NCBI RefSeq assembly: GCF_000429645.1
Contig: NZ_AUCG01000021.1
Coordinates: 310,001 to 374,000 of the forward strand
Reading direction: 5' to 3'
Length of the DNA: 64,000 nt
DNA from: Niveispirillum irakense DSM 11586
GTDB lineage: Bacteria > Pseudomonadota > Alphaproteobacteria > Azospirillales > Azospirillaceae
The translations under genes and the position numbers were made by a program. Each line of letters starts with the position of its first letter. Within the stretch, counting starts at the first letter, position 1. Shown here in pieces: positions 45,425-53,801 of this stretch. The notes beneath the pieces are model-generated. The model worked only from the letters and a program-made list of their open reading frames with translations. It ran no database searches and was not told the origin of the DNA.

Positions 45425-48018
45425 TGATCCGCCGTTTATTGCTGCTTGCTGCCACCGCGCTGTCCACCAGCGCGGTTGCGGCCCCCGTGGATGACACGGT
45501 CGCCAAGGCCATCGCCACGATGACTTTGGAAGAAAAGGCTGCCCAGTTGCAAAGCACGGCGCCGGCCAACCCCAAGGTCGGTATCCCCGCCTTCGACTGG
45601 TGGAATGAGGGGCTGCATGGGCTGGCCCGCAACGGCTATGCCACCGTGTTCCCCCAGGCGGTCGGCCTTGCCGCCACCTGGGATACCGCGTTGATGCAGA
45701 AGGTGGGCGATGTTGTCGCCACCGAGGCGCGGGCGAAATACAATGCCAAGCCCGCCGATGCCGACCGCCGCATCTTTGAAGGGCTGACCATCTGGTCGCC
45801 CAATATCAACATCTTCCGTGATCCGCGCTGGGGTCGGGGGCAGGAGACTTATGGCGAAGACCCGCATTTGACCGGTGCCATGGGTGTCGCCTTCATCAAG
45901 GGTTTGCAGGGGCCGGACCCCAGCCAGCCCAAAGTGATCGCCACGCCCAAGCATCTGGCCGTGCATAGCGGGCCAGAGGCTGGGCGCGACAGTTTCAGTG
46001 TCGATGTCAGCCCGCAGGATCTGGAATCCACATATCTGCCGGCCTTCCGCCAGACCATCATTGAGGGCGAAGCCCAGTCCCTGATGTGCGCCTACAACGC
46101 CATCCATGGCGTGCCGGTCTGCGCCATGCCGGCGCTGATGGTGGACCGTCTGCGCAAGGATTGGGGCTTCAAGGGTCTTACCGTGTCGGATTGCGACGCG
46201 GTGGCCAATGTCCATATGTTCCACCATTACCGTCTTGATGCGGCGGCTGCCTCTGCCGTCAGCCTGAAGGGCGGCACGGACCTGAATTGTGGCAACACCT
46301 ATGCCGCCTTGCCGGAGGCGGTGAAGCGCGGTCTGGTGACGGAAGCGGAAATCGACACCGTCCTGGCCCGCGCCCTGGAAGCGCGCCGGGTGCTGGGCAC
46401 GGCCTTCGGCGCGCCCAGCAAATGGTCCAGCATCACACCCGATCAGGTGAATACGCCCGCCCACCGCGCGCTCGCGCTGGAAGCGGCGCGCAAGGCCATC
46501 GTTCTGCTGAAGAACGATAACAATATCCTGCCGCTGAAGCCGGGTACGCGCATCGCCGTGATCGGCCCCAATGCCGATGATCTGGGCGTGCTGGAGGCCA
46601 GCTATAAGGGCGCGGCGCTGAACGGGGTGACCCCGCTGGACGGCCTGCGCCGCCAGTTCGGCCCGCAGAATGTCCGCTACGCTCAGGGCTCCGTCCTGGT
46701 GGATACGGCGTCCGTCACCATGCCGGAAACTGCCTTCCAGGCCGATGGCAAGCCGGGGCTGAAGGCTGAGTATTTCAACAGCTCCACCGTCACTGGCACA
46801 CCGGTGCTGACCCGTCAGGATCGGCGGGTGGATTACAATTTCGCCCGCACTTCCCCGTTGCCGCAACTGGACCCGAAGTCGTTTGCGGTGCGCTGGACCG
46901 GCCAGTTCGTGCCGCCCGGTCCGGGCCGCTATGTGCTGGCGCTGGATGTCCCGTTGTGCTGGAAGGACTGCAAACGCCATGATGAGGTGCGGCTGTGGAT
47001 CGACGGCAAGCAACTGCATGACGGTGTGCTGAGCAAGAACCGGATCGAAATCCCCTATGTCAGCGATGGCAAGCCGGTCGATCTGCGCCTGGAGCTGGAC
47101 CATTATGGCGAGGATGAAGGGCTGCGCCTGATGTGGCAGGCCCCGGCCGAGCCGCTGCTGGCCCAGGCCTTGACGGCGGCGGCCGATGCCGATGTCATCG
47201 TCGCCATGGTCGGCCTGACCGCCGATCTGGAGGGCGAGGCCCTGCAGGTGACGGTGCCCGGCTTTGTCGGCGGCGACCGCACGGAAATTGAACTGCCGCT
47301 GATCCAGCGCCGGCTGTTGCAGGCCCTGCGCGACACGGGCAAGCCCATGGTTGTGGTGCTGGCCAGTGGCAGTGCGGTGACCATCGACCCGGCCCTGGCC
47401 GATGCCATGCTGGCCGCCTGGTATCCGGGGGAAGAGGGTGGTACCGCCATCGCCGAGACGCTGGTGGGCCTGAATAACCCGTCCGGCCGCCTGCCGGTGA
47501 CCATCTATCAGAAGACCAGCGACCTGCCGGCCTTTGTCGATTACGGCATGAAGGAGCGCACCTATCGCTTCTTCACCGGCACACCGCTTTATGGCTTCGG
47601 CCATGGCCTGTCCTATACCAGCTTCGGCTATGACCGGATCAAGGCCAAGGCGGGCGATACCAAGTCCAATGTCACCGTGTCGGTGCGTGTCAGCAACAAG
47701 GGCACGCTGGCAGGGGACGAGGTGGTGCAGGCCTATATCGTGCCGCCCGCCGTCAAGGGTCCGCGCACCATGACGACGCCGGTGCTGCAACGCCAACTGG
47801 TGGGCTTCACCCGCGCCAACCTGAAGCCCGGCAAGGGCACGGAAGTGTCCTTCACGCTCGACCCGCGCAGCCTGTCCGTTGTGGCACGGGATGGTACCCG
47901 CACGGTGCAGCCGGGAACCTACAAGCTGTGGATCGGCGGCGGCCAGCCGGGCGGCACCGCCCCTGGCGTCTGGACCGAATTCACCCTGCAAGGCGAAAGC
48001 TGGGAGCTGCCGAAATGA
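45424..48018 (+). CDS. GH3 beta-xylosidase-type glycosidase with PA14 domain
   Basis: An 864-residue secreted enzyme (signal peptide of about 20 residues). [37 protein letters not shown] and VSDCDAV with nucleophile Asp256 match plant-type beta-xylosidases better than simple beta-glucosidases. A PA14 domain (from about residue 437, LKAEYFNSS) interrupts the second catalytic domain, and a fibronectin-like domain ends the protein. Within this locus the expected substrate is the core beta-1,2-xylose of plant N-glycans. A beta-glucosidase role is the alternative. Confidence 0.88.
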   Translation: MIRRLLLLAATALSTSAVAAPVDDTVAKAIATMTLEEKAAQLQSTAPANPKVGIPAFDWWNEGLHGLARNGYATVFPQAVGLAATWDTALMQKVGDVVATEARAKYNAKPADADRRIFEGLTIWSPNINIFRDPRWGRGQETYGEDPHLTGAMGVAFIKGLQGPDPSQPKVIATPKHLAVHSGPEAGRDSFSVDVSPQDLESTYLPAFRQTIIEGEAQSLMCAYNAIHGVPVCAMPALMVDRLRKDWGFKGLTVSDCDAVANVHMFHHYRLDAAAASAVSLKGGTDLNCGNTYAALPEAVKRGLVTEAEIDTVLARALEARRVLGTAFGAPSKWSSITPDQVNTPAHRALALEAARKAIVLLKNDNNILPLKPGTRIAVIGPNADDLGVLEASYKGAALNGVTPLDGLRRQFGPQNVRYAQGSVLVDTASVTMPETAFQADGKPGLKAEYFNSSTVTGTPVLTRQDRRVDYNFARTSPLPQLDPKSFAVRWTGQFVPPGPGRYVLALDVPLCWKDCKRHDEVRLWIDGKQLHDGVLSKNRIEIPYVSDGKPVDLRLELDHYGEDEGLRLMWQAPAEPLLAQALTAAADADVIVAMVGLTADLEGEALQVTVPGFVGGDRTEIELPLIQRRLLQALRDTGKPMVVVLASGSAVTIDPALADAMLAAWYPGEEGGTAIAETLVGLNNPSGRLPVTIYQKTSDLPAFVDYGMKERTYRFFTGTPLYGFGHGLSYTSFGYDRIKAKAGDTKSNVTVSVRVSNKGTLAGDEVVQAYIVPPAVKGPRTMTTPVLQRQLVGFTRANLKPGKGTEVSFTLDPRSLSVVARDGTRTVQPGTYKLWIGGGQPGGTAPGVWTEFTLQGESWELPK

Positions 48019-49451
48019 TCGATCGTCGTTCTTTTATCGCCTCGGGCATCGCCGCCAGCACCGTCCTGGCTGCCGGCCCTGTCCTTGCCCGCACCGAGGG
48101 TGGCTTCAAGAGCAATCGCCCCGCTGTTGGGGACCGCCTGTTTACCAGTAAGGCGGTGGAGCAGGAGATCAAGCGCGTCTCGTCCAAGATCGCTGATCCC
48201 AAGCTGCGCTGGATGTTCACCAACTGCTATCCCAATACGCTGGATACGACGGTGAAGATGGGCACGGTGGATGGCAAGCCGGACAGCTTCGTCATCACCG
48301 GCGATATTCCCTGCCTGTGGCTGCGCGATTCCGCCGCCCAGGTGAAGCCATACCTGCATCTGGCGCGCCAGGATAAGGAGTTGCAGCGTCTGTTCCAGGG
48401 GCTGATCAACCGGCAGGCCCGGTCCATCCTGATCGACCCGTATGCCAATGCCTTCATGGAAGACCCGTCGGCGCCGACGAACCTGAAATGGGCGCTGGAA
48501 GACCAGACTGACATGAAGCCCGGCGTGGCGGAGCGGAAATGGGAGATCGACAGTCTCTGCTATTTCCTGCGCCTCTCCTACAGCTATTGGAAGGAAATGG
48601 GGGACAAGACCCCCTATGACGCGGCCTGGGTGGAAGCCGCCAAGGCCGTGATCCGTACCTTCCGCGAACAACAGCGCAAGGATGGGCCGGGGCCCTACCG
48701 CTTCCTGCGGGCCAGCAATCGCCCGACCGAAACCATGATGCTGTATGGTTATGGTGCGCCGTCGCGGCCGGTGGGGATGATCCATTGCGGTTTCCGTCCC
48801 TCGGATGATGCCTGCGTCTACCCCTTCTTCGTTCCGGCCAATTTCTTCGCGGTCACCACGCTGCGCGAACTGGCGGTGCTGGCCAATGATGTGGTTGGCG
48901 ATGCCAATCTGGCCAATGAGGCCAAGGCATTGGCGGATGAGGTGGAGAAGGCCCTGCACCAGTACGGCAAGACCCGTCTGCTGGATGGCAGCGAGGTCTG
49001 GGCCTTTGAGGTGGATGGCTACGGCAATGCCCTGTTCATGGACGATGCCAACACGCCGTCGCTTTCGTCGATGGCCTATCTGGGCAGTGTCGATTTCGCT
49101 GATCCGCTGTGGCAGCGCACCCGCGATGCCTGCTGGAGCGAGAACAATCCCTATTTCTCCCGCGGCAAGGCGGTCGAAGGGATCGGCGGCCCGCATGTGG
49201 GGTTGGGCCAAGTCTGGCCCATGTCGCTGACCATGCGGGCACTGTCCAGCAATGATGACGCTACCATCCGTACCTGCCTCAAGATGCTGCGCGACAGCGA
49301 TGCCGGCACCGGCTTCATGCATGAGGCGGTGGATCATGATGATCCGACCAAATTCACCCGCGACTGGTTCGCCTGGGCCAATGGGCTGTTCGGCGAGATG
49401 ATCCTGCATCTGGCCGACACAAAGCCGCATCTGCTGAAAGAGGTGCTGTGA
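48015..49451 (+). CDS. GH125 exo-alpha-1,6-mannosidase with Tat signal
   Basis: A 478-residue metal-independent alpha-mannosidase. The N-terminus [11 protein letters not shown] carries a twin-arginine signal cleaved near ALA-RTEGG. Family stretches are [49 protein letters not shown] and the C-terminal [19 protein letters not shown]. It overlaps GH3 by four bases and GH92 by one. It should trim alpha-1,6-linked mannose from the N-glycan core. Confidence 0.93.
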   Translation: MIDRRSFIASGIAASTVLAAGPVLARTEGGFKSNRPAVGDRLFTSKAVEQEIKRVSSKIADPKLRWMFTNCYPNTLDTTVKMGTVDGKPDSFVITGDIPCLWLRDSAAQVKPYLHLARQDKELQRLFQGLINRQARSILIDPYANAFMEDPSAPTNLKWALEDQTDMKPGVAERKWEIDSLCYFLRLSYSYWKEMGDKTPYDAAWVEAAKAVIRTFREQQRKDGPGPYRFLRASNRPTETMMLYGYGAPSRPVGMIHCGFRPSDDACVYPFFVPANFFAVTTLRELAVLANDVVGDANLANEAKALADEVEKALHQYGKTRLLDGSEVWAFEVDGYGNALFMDDANTPSLSSMAYLGSVDFADPLWQRTRDACWSENNPYFSRGKAVEGIGGPHVGLGQVWPMSLTMRALSSNDDATIRTCLKMLRDSDAGTGFMHEAVDHDDPTKFTRDWFAWANGLFGEMILHLADTKPHLLKEVL

Positions 49452-51787
49452 TGGCTATCAGCCGCCGCCAACTCCTGATTTCGACCGCCCTTGGCGGGGC
49501 CGCTATGGGCTTGGGCTTGCCGCGGCTCGCCTGGGCTGCCACGTCCGCCGCCGCGCCCAACCTGTTCATCGGTACTGGCGGGGATGGGCACACCTATCCC
49601 GGTCCGACCTTGCCGTTCGGCATGGTGCAGTTGGGTCCGGATACGGATGTGGAGCGCTGGGACACCTGCTCCGGTTATCATCGCGACGACACGTCCATCC
49701 TGGGCTTCTCCCACACCCATCTGTCGGGCACCGGCATTGGCGACATGCTGGATGTGCTGGTGGTGCCGACGGCGGGTGACAAGGTGCAGCTCACCCCCGG
49801 CACCATGGCCGATCCGGATTCAGGATACCGCCAGCGCTTCAAGGATGAGGTGGCGGAACCGGGTTATTATGCCGTATCGCTGGAAAGCGGCGTGCGTGCC
49901 GAACTGACAGTGACGGCCCGCACCGGCTATCACCGTTACCAGTTCCCGCAAGGGCCGGGCCATCTGCTGATTGACCTGTCGCATCTGGTGCTGGACAAGA
50001 CTGACCAGCCGCCGCTGATCCAGGATGCCGGCATGGAACTGGCCGCCGATGGCACGCTGACGGGTCACCGCACGGTGAACCGTTGGGCCAAAAGGCGGCG
50101 CATTTACTTCGCCATGCAGTTCTCCCGCGCGCCGGATCGGGTCGGCTTTTATGCCGATGAGGATGCGGCCCAGCCCGCCGGTTCCACCAAGGTGGAAGGC
50201 CGTCGGCTGAAGGCGCTGGTCCAGTTCGGGCAAGCCGGTGGGGAGCCGATCCTGATCCGTTGCGGCATTTCGGGTGTGGACCGCGATGGCGCGCTGGCCA
50301 ACCTGAAGGCCGAAGCGACACACTGGGATTTTGATGCCGTGCGCCGGGCGGCGGCATCTGTTTGGGCCGACACGCTGGGCACCATCCAGGTTGAAGGCGG
50401 CAGCGAAGACCAGCGCACCATCATGACCACCGCGCTGTATCATGCGCAACTGGCACCCACCCTGTTCTCCGACGTGGATGGGCGCTATCTGGGCATGGAT
50501 GGCAAGGTGCATCATGTGCCGGCGGGTGGTGCCGCCCACAGCACCTGGTCGCTGTGGGATACCTACCGTGCCGTGCATCCGCTGTTCACCCTGGTGGCCC
50601 CGGACAAAACCAAGCAACTGATCGATGATCTGATCCGCCAGACGGCGCAATCGCCGTTCGGCCCGCTGGTCTGGCAGTTGCAGGCCAAGGAAACCGGCAC
50701 CATGATCGGCTGGCATGGCGTGGTGCCACTGGCTGAGGCGCACGCCAAGGGGATCGAGGCGGATTATGCCGCTGCCTGGCCCGCCATCCGCCGCCGCAGC
50801 TTCGACTTCACGGCGCCGGACAAGGATAACAGCCTGGGGCGCGACCTTTATGACCGCATGGGCTTTGTGCCGGCGGACAAGGTGTTTGAAAGCGTCAGCC
50901 GCACCCAGGAATATGCCTATGATGATTGGGCCAGTTCCCGCCTTGCCCGCGCCATCGGGGAGACGGCGGACGCCCAGCGCCTGACGCGCCGATCCGCCAA
51001 CTGGATCAACACCATTGATCCATCCATCGGTTTCGCGCGCCCGCGCTTTGCCGATGGTTCCTGGTGGGAACCCTATGATCCCATCCAGTTGGGCCATATG
51101 CCCAAACCCTGGTGGCGGGATTATACGGAGGCCAATGGCTGGCAGGCGACCTTCCTGCACCAGCATGATATATATAACTTCATCGCCCATCTGGGCGGCG
51201 ACGCGAAGTTTGAGGCCAAGCTGGACGCTTTGTTCAATGCGCCGTCGACCCTGCCCGACAATGCGCCGCCGGATATTGCCGGGCTGGTTGGGCAATATGC
51301 CCATGGCAATGAGCCGGACCAGCACGCGCCCTATCTCTATGCCTATGTCGGTGCACCCTGGAAGACCCAGGCGATGGTGCGGCGGCTGTGCGTGGAGATG
51401 TATCACAACGCGCCCAAGGGCATTATCGGCAACGATGATTGCGGCCAGATGAGCGCATGGTTCGTCTTCTCCGCCCTTGGCTTCTATCCGGTTGATCCGG
51501 TGGAGGCCGTCTATGTCTTCGGCTCGCCCTTGTTCGAGCGGGCAGCGGTAAAGGTCGGGAATGGTCGTACGCTGGTGGTGGAAGCCCCCGGCAACAGCGC
51601 CGACACGCCTTATGTCCGTGCGGTGGAATGGAACGGCCAGCCCTGGAGCAAGAGCTGGATCGCGCATAAGGATCTGGTTCAGGGCGGTACGCTGCGCTTC
51701 ACCATGTCCAAGGAACCGAACCCCAATTTTGGCGCCAAGATCGCCGACCGGCCGCCTTCGGGTGGCCGTGGCGCCGGCCAGAGCTAA
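49451..51787 (+). CDS. GH92 exo-alpha-mannosidase
   Basis: A 778-residue calcium-dependent alpha-mannosidase. The N-terminus has SRRQLLIST, a Tat-like signal. Family signatures are NLFIGTGGDGHTYPG, GFSHTHLSGTGIGD, HSTWSLWDTYRAVHPL and IIGNDDCGQMSAWFVFSALGFYPVDP. I chose the ATG that overlaps the GH125 stop (TGATG). GH92 enzymes remove alpha-1,2, -1,3 or -1,6 mannose; with GH125 it would cover both arms of the N-glycan. Confidence 0.95.
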   Translation: MAISRRQLLISTALGGAAMGLGLPRLAWAATSAAAPNLFIGTGGDGHTYPGPTLPFGMVQLGPDTDVERWDTCSGYHRDDTSILGFSHTHLSGTGIGDMLDVLVVPTAGDKVQLTPGTMADPDSGYRQRFKDEVAEPGYYAVSLESGVRAELTVTARTGYHRYQFPQGPGHLLIDLSHLVLDKTDQPPLIQDAGMELAADGTLTGHRTVNRWAKRRRIYFAMQFSRAPDRVGFYADEDAAQPAGSTKVEGRRLKALVQFGQAGGEPILIRCGISGVDRDGALANLKAEATHWDFDAVRRAAASVWADTLGTIQVEGGSEDQRTIMTTALYHAQLAPTLFSDVDGRYLGMDGKVHHVPAGGAAHSTWSLWDTYRAVHPLFTLVAPDKTKQLIDDLIRQTAQSPFGPLVWQLQAKETGTMIGWHGVVPLAEAHAKGIEADYAAAWPAIRRRSFDFTAPDKDNSLGRDLYDRMGFVPADKVFESVSRTQEYAYDDWASSRLARAIGETADAQRLTRRSANWINTIDPSIGFARPRFADGSWWEPYDPIQLGHMPKPWWRDYTEANGWQATFLHQHDIYNFIAHLGGDAKFEAKLDALFNAPSTLPDNAPPDIAGLVGQYAHGNEPDQHAPYLYAYVGAPWKTQAMVRRLCVEMYHNAPKGIIGNDDCGQMSAWFVFSALGFYPVDPVEAVYVFGSPLFERAAVKVGNGRTLVVEAPGNSADTPYVRAVEWNGQPWSKSWIAHKDLVQGGTLRFTMSKEPNPNFGAKIADRPPSGGRGAGQS

Positions 51788-51803
51788 AGAAGGAAGCCCC
51801 GAG

Positions 51804-53726
51804 ATGACCGCCTTTTCCCGGCGTACCCTGCTTGCCACCAGCCTGGCCGCTGGCACGCTTCCGGCCCTGTCGGCTGTTGCGGCCCCGCGCATGAACGCGC
51901 CCAAACCCTATGGCGCCACGCCCAGCCCGCGCCAATGGCGCTGGCATGGCATCGGCAGCTATGCCTTCATCCATTTCTCCATCAATACCTTCACCGACAA
52001 GGAATGGGGCTATGGGGATGAAGATCCCAGCCTGTTCAACCCCACCGATTTCGATGCCGACCAGATCGTCGGCGCGGCGAAGGCGGGTGGATTGCGCGGC
52101 ATCCTGCTGACGGCAAAGCACCATGACGGCTTCTGCCTCTGGCCGACCAAACTGACGGAACATTGTATCCGCAACAGCCCCTACAAGAACGGGCAGGGCG
52201 ATATCGTCCGCGAATTTGCCGATGCGTGTAAGCGGGCTGGCATGCTGTTCGGGCTCTATCTGTCGCCCTGGGACCGCAACCATGCTGAATATGGCCGCCC
52301 GGCTTATGTCGACTATTTCCGCGCCACGCTGACCGAGCTTTGCACCCAGTATGGTGAGCTGTTCGAGGTCTGGTTCGACGGGGCCAATGGCGGCGACGGT
52401 TATTATGGCGGTGCGCGGGAAGCCCGCAAGATCGACGCGCCGAAATATTACAACTGGCCCGACATGGTGGCCCTGGTCCATAAGCTGCAGCCCAACGCCT
52501 GCACCTTCGACCCGCTGGGCGCCGATATCCGCTGGGTGGGCAATGAGGACGGCGTGGCCGGTGACCCCTGCTGGCCGACCATGCCCAACAAGCCCTATGA
52601 CCAGGAAGAGGGTAATTCCGGCGTGCGCGGTGGCGAGCTTTGGTGGCCGACGGAAACCAACGTCTCCATCCGGCCCGGCTGGTTCTACCACGCGGATGAG
52701 GATTCCAAGGTCAAGAGCCCGGAACGGCTGGTAAAGCTGTTCGACGAAAGCATCGCCCGCGGCACCAACCTGAACCTGAACCTGCCGCCGGACCGGCGCG
52801 GCCACATCCCCGATCAGGATGTGAAGATCCTGAAATCCTTCGGTGATGCGATGCGCGCCACCTTTGCCAAGGATCTGGCGCAGGGTGCTGTCGCCTATGC
52901 CAGCCATAGCCGGGGACCGGGGTTTGAGCCGTCGCTGGTGCTGGATGGCGACCGCGAGACCTACTGGTCCACACCGGACGACGTGACCAAGCCGGCTTTG
53001 ACGCTGGAACTGAAGCCCGGCACGACCTTCGACCTGATCCGCATTGCCGAATATCTGCCGTTGGGCGTGCGCGTCACCCGCTTTGCACTGGATGCGGAGA
53101 TTGATGGCCAGTGGCAGGTGCTGGCGGAGCATGAATGTATCTCCCAGCAGCGTGTCGTTCGGCTGAAGGCACCGATCACGCCGACCAAGGTGCGGCTGCG
53201 CATCGTGGACGCGCCGGTGTGCCCGGCGATCACCGAATTCGCTCTGTTCCGCGCCGTTGCCCCGGTGTCGGTGCCGGCCATCGTTTCCACCGATCCGACC
53301 GTGCTGGATGTGACAAAGTGGAAGGTGGTGGAGGCAACGGCGCCGAAGGCGGAAAAGCTGTTGGATAATGATGCCCAGACCATCTGGATCATGGAAGCGC
53401 CGCAGCCGGGCGCGCCGGCCAGCGTGACGGTCGATCTGGGGGCGGATACCAATCTGGCCGGCTTCAGCCTGACACCCTCGCGTCAGGTGATGACCGGTGC
53501 GGCCCCGCCGAAGGGCTATGTCGCGGAAACCAGCCTGGACGGCAAGTCCTGGCAGGCCGGTGCGGCGGGCGAGTTCTCCAACATCGCTTATGCCCTGGCA
53601 ACCCAGCGCATCCCGTTCGACGCCCCGCGCAAGACCCGCTTCCTGCGGCTGCGCTTCGCGGAAACGGCGGTAGCGATGCCGCGCATGGCTATCGCCGGGA
53701 TCGGCGGCTTCACGCCACGGTCGTAA
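51804..53726 (+). CDS. GH29 alpha-L-fucosidase with discoidin-like modules
   Basis: A 640-residue exported enzyme. The N-terminus AFSRRTLLATS is Tat-like. The GH29 barrel includes TAKHHDGFCLWPT and the nucleophile Asp192 in VWFDGANG. Two beta-sandwich modules follow (from about residues 365 and 510), resembling F5/8-type C carbohydrate-binding domains. The gene is open further upstream, but AGGAAG eight bases before this ATG and the signal peptide fix the start. It would remove the core alpha-1,3- or antennal fucose of plant N-glycans. It ends at a terminator. Confidence 0.93.
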   Translation: MTAFSRRTLLATSLAAGTLPALSAVAAPRMNAPKPYGATPSPRQWRWHGIGSYAFIHFSINTFTDKEWGYGDEDPSLFNPTDFDADQIVGAAKAGGLRGILLTAKHHDGFCLWPTKLTEHCIRNSPYKNGQGDIVREFADACKRAGMLFGLYLSPWDRNHAEYGRPAYVDYFRATLTELCTQYGELFEVWFDGANGGDGYYGGAREARKIDAPKYYNWPDMVALVHKLQPNACTFDPLGADIRWVGNEDGVAGDPCWPTMPNKPYDQEEGNSGVRGGELWWPTETNVSIRPGWFYHADEDSKVKSPERLVKLFDESIARGTNLNLNLPPDRRGHIPDQDVKILKSFGDAMRATFAKDLAQGAVAYASHSRGPGFEPSLVLDGDRETYWSTPDDVTKPALTLELKPGTTFDLIRIAEYLPLGVRVTRFALDAEIDGQWQVLAEHECISQQRVVRLKAPITPTKVRLRIVDAPVCPAITEFALFRAVAPVSVPAIVSTDPTVLDVTKWKVVEATAPKAEKLLDNDAQTIWIMEAPQPGAPASVTVDLGADTNLAGFSLTPSRQVMTGAAPPKGYVAETSLDGKSWQAGAAGEFSNIAYALATQRIPFDAPRKTRFLRLRFAETAVAMPRMAIAGIGGFTPRS

Positions 53727-53742
53727 AGTCCGGATGATGCTG

Positions 53743-53778
53743 AAGGCGCGGGGGGAGACTTCCGCGCCTTTTTCTTTT
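53743..53778 (+). terminator. Intrinsic terminator after the GH29 gene
   Basis: AAGGCGCGG (53743-53751) pairs with CCGCGCCTT (53762-53770), followed by a T-rich tail (TTTTTCTTTT). It ends the main glycosidase operon just before the last, unclassified enzyme, leaving that gene dependent on read-through or its own promoter. Confidence 0.85.
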
Positions 53779-53801
53779 GTTGTTCCAGAAGATAAATTGC
53801 C

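Noticed and set aside
45424-48018. Calling the GH3 enzyme a beta-glucosidase
   Set aside because: The [17 protein letters not shown] and VSDCDAV patterns and the locus context favour a beta-xylosidase; glucosidase remains only an alternative.
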